This document shows, in pieces, positions 55,981 to 64,000 of a stretch of 64,000 nucleotides of DNA. How positions within the stretch are numbered: position 1 is the first letter of the stretch; each line of letters starts with the position of its first letter. This stretch comes from Streptomyces sp. Tu6071. GTDB taxonomy: Bacteria > Actinomycetota > Actinomycetes > Streptomycetales > Streptomycetaceae. Under the pieces are notes generated by a model. It made no database searches. It was not told where the DNA came from and saw only the letters and a list, made by a program, of their open reading frames with translations. The translations under genes were made by a program, and so were the position numbers. Location: NCBI RefSeq assembly GCF_000213055.1, contig NZ_CM001165.1, positions 5,664,945 to 5,728,944 on the forward strand. The letters are read 5' to 3'.

Positions 55981-56700
55981 TCAGCTCTGCGGCGCGTTCT
56001 GTCCCGCGTGCGGGACCGGGGCCGGTGGGGCCGGGCGGCGCATGAGGAAGGCCGCTCCCGTACCGGCGGCGAAGAGCGCCGCCACCGAGATCGCCGTACC
56101 GAACCAGTTGGCGCCGAGCCACTGGCCGCCGAAGTACCCGAGAGCCACGCTGTACGCGGCCCAGGCGACGCCCGCGACCGCCGACCAGGGCAGGAAGTCG
56201 CGGGTACGGCGGTGCGCCGCGCCCGCGACGAGGGAGACGACCGAGCGCCCGGCGGGGGCGAAGCGGGCCAGGACGAAGAGGGCCCCGCCGCCGCGCGTGA
56301 GCGCCCAGCCGAGCCGCTCCTGCGCGCTGCTCAGCTTGCGGGAGCGGGCGATGGCCCGGTCCAGGCGCGCACCACCCCGCAGCGCGAGCCGGAAGGCCAG
56401 CAGGTCCCCGAGCACGGAGGCGACGGCCGCGCAGGCGGCGAGCAGCACCACGTGCGGGATCTGGCTCACGTGCGGGCTCGCCGAGGCCGTCGCCGCGGCG
56501 GCCGTCGCCGCCGTCACGACCAGCACACCGCTGGGCAGCACGGGGAGGAACACATCGAGCGCGACCGAGAGCGCGATGACCGCGTACATCCACGGGCTGC
56601 CGGTCAGCGGCCCCAGGCTCTCGAACACCGAAAACTCCCGGTCATGGACAGCGCCACGCTGTCGCACGGGGGGCGGCAAGGGCGATCGGATCTCAGCCAT
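55981..56700 (-). CDS. DedA-family membrane protein
   Basis: 239 residues from ATG 56700. The DedA core: SVALDVFLPVLPSGVLVVTA (first segment), VLGDLLAFRLALRGGARLDR, FVLARFAPAGRSVVSLVAGA and WSAVAGVAWAAYSVALGYF, then a final helix. DedA proteins are membrane transporters involved in lipid or envelope homeostasis. The Arg/Gly-containing loop (RFAPAGR) is conserved in the family. Divergent from the SOD-like gene. Confidence 0.85.
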   Translation of the reverse strand: MAEIRSPLPPPVRQRGAVHDREFSVFESLGPLTGSPWMYAVIALSVALDVFLPVLPSGVLVVTAATAAAATASASPHVSQIPHVVLLAACAAVASVLGDLLAFRLALRGGARLDRAIARSRKLSSAQERLGWALTRGGGALFVLARFAPAGRSVVSLVAGAAHRRTRDFLPWSAVAGVAWAAYSVALGYFGGQWLGANWFGTAISVAALFAAGTGAAFLMRRPAPPAPVPHAGQNAPQS

Positions 56701-56864
56701 ACAGCGTACGCGGACTGATCACCGGGAGCTTTGCCGGGGGGTGCGCTTGTAGGACATCTCACGTTCACCCACGTGCCCCATCCGAGCGGCGCCCGGCGGC
56801 CCCGTCCCGTACGAGTGAAGGCACCGAAGGCAGTCGAACGGGGACCGAGCGCGAGGAGCAGCAG

Positions 56865-57776
56865 ATGGTGTCAGGAAGGGTCGCCGGGGCCGTCGCCGCG
56901 GCCGTGCTGGCGGCGGCCGGGGCGAGTGGCCAGGCAGTCGCCGTACCGACGGGGCCGGGAGCCAGGCCGGAGCCGCCGCGGCCCGCGGTGGACCGGGAGG
57001 CGGTGGGCGCGCCCGCGCACGGCCCGCTCCCCGCCTCCTACCTGCGCCCGGCCGCGCCCCCGGCCCGGCCCGCGCTGCGCCCGCTGCCGCGCCCGGCCGC
57101 CGGCACCACGGTGCGGCCCGCGGTCCAGGGCGTACGGGCCGGGACGGCGCCCGCCGACACGGACCCCGTGACCCCGCTCGCGGAACCCGCGCCCGCCGGG
57201 TCCACGGCCGTGCTCGCGGAGCGGCCGGGCGGACGGCCCGGCACGCTCGCGCCCGGCACGGGCCTCACCGGTACGGGTGACCCGGCCACCGGCACCTACC
57301 AGCTCCTTCTCGACTCGCGCTTCGCCGTCGTGCCGAAGGCGCTCGTGCCCGGCGCGGACCTCGCGAAGGCGCTCACCTACAAGCCCGCGCTCGTCCCGGC
57401 CGGCGCGGGCGTCCGGGTCGAGCAGCGCACGGACGGCGACGGCACCCGCGTCACGCTGCGGGTCTCCGGCCTCAAGGCGGGCCACCGCTACGGGGCACAC
57501 GTGCACACCGGCGTCTGCGGCGCCGACCCGGCCGCCGCCGGCGAGCACTACCAGCACGAGAAGGACCCGGTGCGGCCCTCGACCGACCCGGCCTACGCCA
57601 ACGCCCGCAACGAGGTCCGGCTCGACTTCACCGCCGACGCCCGCGGCGACGGCACCGCGAGCGCCACCCATGCCTGGGGCTTCCGGCCCGGCGGGGCCCG
57701 GTCGATCGTCCTCCACGAGGCGGCCGGCGCGGCAGGGCGGGCCGCCTGTGTCTCCGTGCCCTTCCGGGGCTGGTGA
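56865..57776 (+). CDS. Cu/Zn superoxide dismutase-like protein
   Basis: 303 residues from ATG 56865 with GAGGAG upstream. An N-terminal signal-like stretch (VAGAVAAAVLAAAGASGQAV) and a Pro/Ala-rich linker precede a SOD_Cu fold (about 145-300): GHRYGAHVHTGVCGADPAAA, GEHYQHEKDPV and RSIVLHEAAGA. The Cu-ligand pattern HVH and HYQH is seen, but full active-site completeness cannot be confirmed. Probably secreted. Confidence 0.7.
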   Translation: MVSGRVAGAVAAAVLAAAGASGQAVAVPTGPGARPEPPRPAVDREAVGAPAHGPLPASYLRPAAPPARPALRPLPRPAAGTTVRPAVQGVRAGTAPADTDPVTPLAEPAPAGSTAVLAERPGGRPGTLAPGTGLTGTGDPATGTYQLLLDSRFAVVPKALVPGADLAKALTYKPALVPAGAGVRVEQRTDGDGTRVTLRVSGLKAGHRYGAHVHTGVCGADPAAAGEHYQHEKDPVRPSTDPAYANARNEVRLDFTADARGDGTASATHAWGFRPGGARSIVLHEAAGAAGRAACVSVPFRGW

Positions 57777-57833
57777 GACCTCCGGCGGACGGCGGGCCGG
57801 GAGCCGGGGGCACGGGATCGGCCGCGCGCGGCC

Positions 57834-59603
<1,770 letters not shown>

Positions 59604-59776
59604 CCCGGCCCGCCCTCCACGCTCGTCCTGCCCCGCGTCCCGCGCCTACCCGGTCGTTCGAACGGGACGCGTGCCCCTCGAACGGAACCATTACGGAGAA
59701 CGGTGGGCGGGGCGGGAACGGTTCCCGGGGGGACTGCCGAGGGCGTGTCCCGCGGGCGTCTCCCAGGGGCGGACGG

Positions 59777-59815
59777 GGCCGCGACCGGGCGGTGGGCGGG
59801 CGCCCGGTCGCGGCC
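59777..59815. terminator. Hairpin downstream of HNH nuclease gene
   Basis: A perfect 15-bp inverted repeat (GGCCGCGACCGGGCG) with a 9-nt loop, nine bases beyond the stop at 59824. Likely terminator for the nuclease gene. Confidence 0.7.
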
Positions 59816-59823
59816 GTCGGCGC

Positions 59824-60522
59824 TCAGCAGCCGTTGAGCACTCCCTGCAAGGCCGACTTCTCCGCAGAGTCGACGTCCAAGTCGTAGTAGTGCTTCACCT
59901 GGACCCACATGCGCGCGTACACGCAGTCGTACGAGGCGAGCGGGGGCATCCACGTCGCGGGGTCCTTGTCACCCTTCGACTGGTTGACGTTGTCCGTGAC
60001 GGCGACGAGCTGGGGGCGGGTCAGGTCGTTGGCGAGGGCCTGGCGCTGCGCGGTCGTCCAGGCGCTCGCGCCCGAGCGCCACGCCTCGGCGAGCGGGACG
60101 ACGTGGTCGATGTCCACGTCCGAGGCGGCGGTCCAGGTGGCGCCGTCGTACGGGGACTTCCAGGTGCCCGAGGTCGCGGAGCAGCTGGAGTTCTGCGCGA
60201 CGTTCGTGCCGTCACGTTTCAGCACGACCTCGCGGGTGTCGCAACTGCCGGACTGCGTGATCCAGTGCGGGAACTTGTCGCGGCTGTAACCGCTCATCGA
60301 CCCGGGCGTCGCGACGCTCAGCTCGGAGAGGTAACTCCGTGCCGTGGAGGCGGCGATGGGGGTGGGCGGGGCCGCCTGCGCGGGCGGCCCCGCGAGGACG
60401 GAGGCGGTGGTGAGCGCGGCGGTCAGGGCGCCGAGCGCGCCGAGGACACGGCGGGGGCGGCGGCGCGCGGAGCGGTCGTGACGCGCGTAGAGAACGGACG
60501 AACTGTCCTGGTGTGAGGGCAC
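59824..60522 (-). CDS. Secreted HNH (DUF1524-type) nuclease
   Basis: 232 residues from GTG 60522. A signal sequence with a twin-arginine-like RRRPRRVLGALGALTAALTT and a cleavage-like AGPPAQAA is followed by an HNH motif: SDVDIDHVVPLAEAWRSGAS and NDLTRPQLVAVTDNVNQSKG, with Cys pairs (SGSCDTREVVL, YDCVYARM). Such extracellular nucleases are common in Streptomyces. Function by family. Confidence 0.85.
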   Translation of the reverse strand: MPSHQDSSSVLYARHDRSARRRPRRVLGALGALTAALTTASVLAGPPAQAAPPTPIAASTARSYLSELSVATPGSMSGYSRDKFPHWITQSGSCDTREVVLKRDGTNVAQNSSCSATSGTWKSPYDGATWTAASDVDIDHVVPLAEAWRSGASAWTTAQRQALANDLTRPQLVAVTDNVNQSKGDKDPATWMPPLASYDCVYARMWVQVKHYYDLDVDSAEKSALQGVLNGC

Positions 60523-60807
60523 GTTGACTCCTCGAAGTGGGGGGTGGGTCCGTCGTCAGGCTGGCGGACCGTGGTTTCCGTGGGGTGGTCACCAGGTAAC
60601 AGCGTGGCGTCATGCGCACGTCACGACAAGAGTGGTGAACGCTCGCCGGTCGTGCGCGGGCGTGCGGATGCCGCGTGCGGGGAGGGGGAGTTGTGGGGGA
60701 CCGGGGCGGGAGTGCGGGAGGGGGTTGCGGGGGCACGGCACGGGATCCCGGGCGCTCCGCCGAAAATGCGCGTCCCGTCCCAGGCCGCTTTTTCGTACGC
60801 TCCCCGC

Positions 60808-61974
60808 ATGAATGAGCGAGTGGGAGCGGCGCTGCGAGGGCTGTCCGGCCGGGAGGGCGTGGCCGACGTGGACGAGATGGCCGAACGCGCCGTGGCCGCA
60901 GGCGATGCGCGGTTCCTCGGTGACCTCGGAGTGGCGTTGGCCGGGAGCGGCCTCGGCGCGGGGCGGCACCGGCACGTTTTCCGCTACCTCTTGCGCCTGC
61001 TCTGTCTCACACCGGGACGGGAATACGTCGAGGGGGCGGTACGGCTCGTCGCGGCGACGAACGCGACGGCGGACGGTGCCACGACGACTGCGACCGCCCC
61101 GCCCCCTCGCGCCCGGTACTCCCGCCTCGCCGCCGCCCTCCTCGCCGAGGGCCAGTCGGCGGCGGAGCTCGCCGCGATCTTCGCCGGGGGCTCTCGCGCG
61201 CACACCCCCGAAGAGCTGCGGGCCTGCCTCGTGCACGAGTTGGTCCTGCGCGGCACGCCGCCGGACGAGGTCCCCGCGCTCGCCCGGTGGGCTCACTCCC
61301 CGCACTGGAGTCACCATCCGCTCCACCAGCTCCCGCTGGAGCTGCTCCTCGTGGAGAAGCACCCCGTTCTGGCATCCAACTCGCCCCGCGGTGGTTCTCG
61401 TTCGCTGCCCGATCCGCGCCCCGGCGACCCCGTGGACCCGGGTCGGCCCGGCAGCCGTCGGCCCCTCGCGACGGACCTGACCACCGACGCCTTCCGCGCC
61501 GCCGCCGGCGCGGCGGTGCTCAACTGGTGCGCGGAATCGAACGGCGAGTACGAGACCGGGTGCTGGGAACTCTCCGCACCCGCCACCGAGGACACCCTGC
61601 CCGAACTCCTGCGCGGCCTGGGGCTCAGTTCCCTCGGCACGACGAACTCCCGCCGACGGCTCGCGCTCACCCGCTGCGCCCCCGAGCAGGTGTGGGGCGC
61701 TCTCTTCGCCGCCGCCGCGCACGGTGGCGCGTACAACAGCGGGGAGCACGGCGCCTACGGGCGACTCGCCGCCTGGCGCTCCCTCGCCGCGCTCGTGGGG
61801 GCACCGTCGGACGCTGACCCCGCCCGTGTCGAGGAGGTGACGCGCGGCTGCGCCTGGTACGGCTTCGCCGGGTCCACGAAGTGGTTCCACGAGGTCGCCT
61901 GGGACATCGGGTTCGCCGCCGTGCGCCCGGGCGGACGCGGACTCGCGGTACTGGCGGCGACCGATACGGACTGA
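60808..61974 (+). CDS. DUF6183-like protein
   Basis: 388 residues from ATG 60808. The long helical layout (GREGVADVDEMAERAVAAGD, AALLAEGQSAAELAAIFAGG) ends with WCAESNGEYETGCWELSAPA, GGAYNSGEHGAYGRLAAWRS and CAWYGFAGSTKWFHEVAWDI, the pattern of the DUF6183 family in Streptomyces. Function unknown. No signal peptide. Confidence 0.75.
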   Translation: MNERVGAALRGLSGREGVADVDEMAERAVAAGDARFLGDLGVALAGSGLGAGRHRHVFRYLLRLLCLTPGREYVEGAVRLVAATNATADGATTTATAPPPRARYSRLAAALLAEGQSAAELAAIFAGGSRAHTPEELRACLVHELVLRGTPPDEVPALARWAHSPHWSHHPLHQLPLELLLVEKHPVLASNSPRGGSRSLPDPRPGDPVDPGRPGSRRPLATDLTTDAFRAAAGAAVLNWCAESNGEYETGCWELSAPATEDTLPELLRGLGLSSLGTTNSRRRLALTRCAPEQVWGALFAAAAHGGAYNSGEHGAYGRLAAWRSLAALVGAPSDADPARVEEVTRGCAWYGFAGSTKWFHEVAWDIGFAAVRPGGRGLAVLAATDTD

Positions 61975-62308
61975 CGGACAGGGGCGGGCCGGGGCGAACG
62001 ATTCAACGGCGGCGCCCCGTCGTGGCCGCCCACCACGACCGCCCGTCACGATATCCGTGTTGACCACCGGCCACGACTGCCCGTCATGCACGAGCCGGCG
62101 CGGCATTCTGGCCACTGACCGCCCCGCAACCGCCACCGCCCCTGGCCGAAACCAGCCCGCAGCCCGACCCCCGTCGTCGCGGACCCCCGCCCCAACGCCC
62201 GTCGCCGGTAGGCCCGCACCCCCCGGAACCCGGTACCTTCGGGGCCGGGTGCCGGGGTGGGCCCGCTCTGGTCCGTAGGGGGCGGAGGTGTCGCGGGAGG
62301 CGGGAAGC
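61975..62308. other. Intergenic region, no convincing gene
   Basis: About 330 bases of GC-rich DNA. A short frame beginning near 62057 with DCPSCTSRRG has a CxxC but no ribosome site, and fades into Pro/Arg-rich low complexity. Presumably contains the promoter of the transporter gene. Confidence 0.4.
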
Positions 62309-62899
62309 GTGTTCGATGTCGGGGTGGCCGCGCTGGCCTTCGGGGTGGTCGTGCTCGCCGAGCTGCCGGACAAGACGGCGCTCGCCGGGCTCGTGCTCGG
62401 CACCCGGTACCGCGCCTCGTACGTCTATGCCGGGATGGCCGCCGCCTTCCTGCTGCACGTCGTCCTCGCCATCGTGGCGGGCAGCGTCCTGACCCTGCTG
62501 CCCACGCGGCTGCTGCGCGCGCTCACGGGCGTGCTCTTCCTCGCGGGAGCCGCCTTCCTGCTGCTCCAGAGGCCGCCCGACGAGGAGGCGATCGCCAGGG
62601 CGCGCGAGCCCGGCGGGCAGAGCTTCTGGCCGGTCGCGGGGGCGGGGTTCTCCTTCATCCTCGCCGCCGAGTTCGGCGACCTCACGCAGATCGTGACGGC
62701 CAACCTCGCCGCCCGCTACGCCGGTCAGCCGCTCTCCGTCGGGGTCGGCGCCGTGGCCGCGCTGTGGGCGGTCGGGGCGCTCGTCGTGCTCGGGGGGCGC
62801 GGGCTCATAAGAAAGGTGCCGCTCGGGCTCGTCACGAAGGCCGCCGTGCTCGTGATGCTCGTCCTCGGTGTGCTCAGCCTCGTCGAGGCCGTCGCCTGA
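62309..62899 (+). CDS. GDT1/TMEM165-type cation transporter (UPF0016)
   Basis: GTG 62309 is preferred because GGGAGGCGGGAAG lies just upstream; GTG 62288 is the alternative. The 196-residue product has six hydrophobic helices in two inverted halves, each with the family motif: ELPDKTALAG and EFGDLTQIVT (E-x-x-D-K/L-T). Members move Mn2+ or Ca2+. A hydrophilic loop (PDEEAIARAREPGGQSF) links the halves. Length is normal. Confidence 0.85.
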   Translation: MFDVGVAALAFGVVVLAELPDKTALAGLVLGTRYRASYVYAGMAAAFLLHVVLAIVAGSVLTLLPTRLLRALTGVLFLAGAAFLLLQRPPDEEAIARAREPGGQSFWPVAGAGFSFILAAEFGDLTQIVTANLAARYAGQPLSVGVGAVAALWAVGALVVLGGRGLIRKVPLGLVTKAAVLVMLVLGVLSLVEAVA

Positions 62900-62960
62900 G
62901 CCGGGACACGGGAGCGGGGGTGGTGTGGCGCCTCCCCGCCCCGTTTTGTATCGTGGCCGA

Positions 62961-63011
62961 ACAAAGTGGTTCCGCCCGCACACCCTGACCTGTGGGCGGG
63001 ACCACTCTTGT
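62961..63011. promoter_or_regulatory. Long hairpin in leader of HAD gene
   Basis: Arms GTGGTTCCGCCCGCAC (62966-62981) and GTGGGCGGGACCAC (62992-63005) pair over about 14 bp with one bulge and one G-T wobble. An outer ACAA/TTGT pair (62961 and 63008) extends it. It ends 36 bases before the HAD start. Either terminator of the transporter gene or a leader regulatory hairpin. Confidence 0.55.
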
Positions 63012-63047
63012 GCTCCGCCCGTGTTCCCCGCGCCCGTGAGGTGTGAC

Positions 63048-63701
63048 ATGCCGCGTACCGAGTTGCACGTCAAGGCCCTGCTCATCGACATGGACGGCAC
63101 GCTCGTCAACTCCGACGCCGTCGTCGAGCGCATCTGGCGCGCCTGGGCGCTGCGCCACGGGCTCGACCCTGAGCAGGTCCTGCGCGTCGCGCACGGGCGG
63201 CAGGGATACGCGACGATGGCCGCGCTGCTCCCCGAACGCCCCGTCGGGATCAACCTCGCCGAGAACGCGGCGATGCTCGCCGAGGAGACCGGCGACACCG
63301 AGGGCGTCGTCGAGATCCCCGGCGCCGCCGCGCTCCTCACCGCGCTCAAGGCCCACCCGCACGCCCTCGTCACCTCCGCCGACGTCCCCCTCGCCACGGC
63401 CCGCCTCACGGCCGCCGGGCTCGCGATGCCCGCCGTACGGGTCACCGCCGAGGACGTCGGCGCGAGCAAGCCGGACCCCGAGGGCTTCCTCAAGGGCGCC
63501 GCCGCGCTCGGCGTGGACCCCGCCGACTGCCTCGTCCTGGAGGACTCCGCCGCGGGCATCGCCGCCGGACGCGCCGCCGGGGCCACGGTCCTCGGCGTCG
63601 GCCCCCGCGCCGCCGCGTACGCCCCGGACCACCACGTCACCGACCTGCGCGCGGTACGGATCGAGGGCACGACCGATGGGGTACGGGTCCGGCTCGGCTG
63701 A
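63048..63701 (+). CDS. HAD-superfamily phosphatase
   Basis: 217 residues from ATG 63048, with GAGG upstream. HAD motifs: I LLIDMDGTLVNSD, II HALVTSADVPL, III GASKPDPEGFLKGAAALG and IV CLVLEDSAAGIAAG. Resembles sugar-phosphatase or phosphoglycolate-type enzymes (subfamily with helical cap, VVERIWRAWALRHGLDPE). Substrate not predictable. Confidence 0.85.
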   Translation: MPRTELHVKALLIDMDGTLVNSDAVVERIWRAWALRHGLDPEQVLRVAHGRQGYATMAALLPERPVGINLAENAAMLAEETGDTEGVVEIPGAAALLTALKAHPHALVTSADVPLATARLTAAGLAMPAVRVTAEDVGASKPDPEGFLKGAAALGVDPADCLVLEDSAAGIAAGRAAGATVLGVGPRAAAYAPDHHVTDLRAVRIEGTTDGVRVRLG

Positions 63702-63855
63702 CCTCCCGGAGCGGCGCCCGTGATCCGGGAGTCCACTCGCACTCCCGGCGCTCCCGCCCTCGCGGCGCTCCCGTACTCCCGGCGCCCCCGCGCTTCCGGC
63801 GTCCCCGCGCTCCCGGGCCAGCCGGATCGGAGCCCCCGGCGTCCGCCCCGCCCCG

Positions 63856-64000
63856 CTACCCCAACTGCGGCGTCTCCCCCTCCAGCTTCGTCCGCGTGTC
63901 CGCCCCGTAGACCCCGTGCTCGTCCGACGCCCCGCGCGTCACCTGGTACGTCATCAGCGCGTATTCGAGGCCGCGGTCGAAGCGCCCGTCGTCGCGGCCC
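63856..64000 (-). CDS. Peptidoglycan-binding protein, C-terminal end
   Basis: The C-terminal ~47 codons of a gene entering from the right edge. The sequence DDGRFDRGLEYALMTYQVTR followed by GVYGADTRTKLEGETPQLG fits the end of a peptidoglycan-binding domain (D..FG..T..A...fQ ... G..G..T). The rest lies outside the window. Confidence 0.55.
   Translation of the reverse strand, partial: GRDDGRFDRGLEYALMTYQVTRGASDEHGVYGADTRTKLEGETPQLG

Noticed and set aside
62057..62278. Small plus-strand gene beginning with a DCPSC motif
   Set aside because: No ribosome site and the translation soon becomes low-complexity Pro/Arg; likely a chance frame.
62961..63011. A known riboswitch such as yybP-ykoY
   Set aside because: A single hairpin is seen; the multi-helix consensus of that Mn riboswitch cannot be made out.

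Overview
The window reads as high-GC actinobacterial DNA, almost certainly Streptomyces. The evidence is strong GC bias, GTG starts, a four-gene conservon with linked P450s, DUF5753/XRE and DUF6879-like genes, and a Wbl regulator. Roughly the left two thirds (1 to about 40.5 kb) is most of an integrated siphovirus-type prophage. The right third (about 40.5-64 kb) is host chromosome. No search could be run, so family names rest on recognisable motifs and gene order.

Prophage, mostly on the minus strand and read right to left. (a) 36.9-40.5 kb is the integration and control end: two small HTH genes (37442-37949) next to a shared 18-bp box, a divergent HTH gene (38223), a tyrosine integrase (39036-40313), 10-bp phased repeats, and a 3' tRNA-Val(TAC) fragment (about 40461-40513) that marks the right attachment junction. 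(b) 26.7-36.9 kb is the replication, recombination and nucleotide block: a DnaB/RepA-like helicase, a DUF2303-like protein, a WhiB-like protein, a RuvC-like resolvase, a DnaQ-like exonuclease, a phiC31-Gp3-like protein, a PD-(D/E)XK nuclease and many small overlapping genes. A dense array of GCGTGAGT repeats (26450-26688) beyond the helicase is a candidate origin. (c) 21.7-26.3 kb holds small accessory genes, including a MazG-like protein and a tandem-HTH protein. (d) 20309-21442 is a conspicuously AT-richer membrane-protein moron beside a two-gene plus-strand regulator pair (19604-20235). (e) 15.4-19.4 kb carries a PP2C phosphatase plus membrane proteins, including DUF2637, that resemble the spread (Spd) genes of actinomycete plasmids and integrative elements. 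(f) 1-14.9 kb is the packaging, head and tail block: TerS, TerL, portal, minor capsid, scaffold, major capsid, a 1,059-residue LamG/repeat protein, connectors, tail tube, frameshifted tail-assembly chaperones and the start of the tape measure. Lysis genes, tail fibres and the left attachment site must lie beyond base 1.

Host part. An XRE gene, a methyltransferase and a cluster of typical Streptomyces regulatory genes (40.6-44.8 kb) lead to a 22-bp G tract, a GAF/SpoIIE phosphatase and a (p)ppGpp-hydrolase-like HD protein. Next comes a conservon (cvnA-B-C-D, 53882 down to 51334) followed by two cytochrome P450s and an enoyl-CoA hydratase homologue. The first P450 lacks the ExxR motif. The rest is chromosomal: DUF2277, a DUF4097 lipoprotein, DedA, a Cu/Zn-SOD-like protein, a PhoD-like phosphatase, a secreted HNH nuclease, a DUF6183-like protein, a GDT1/TMEM165-type cation transporter, a HAD phosphatase and the C-terminus of a peptidoglycan-binding protein.

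The most unusual items are the PP2C plus plasmid-spread-like module inside a phage, the low-GC moron, the phased integrase-side repeats with copies in the immunity region, a second inverted copy of the tRNA attachment core in the host DNA at 47.3 kb, the degenerate 20-residue repeat region of the head-region fibre protein, and the conservon P450 pair.
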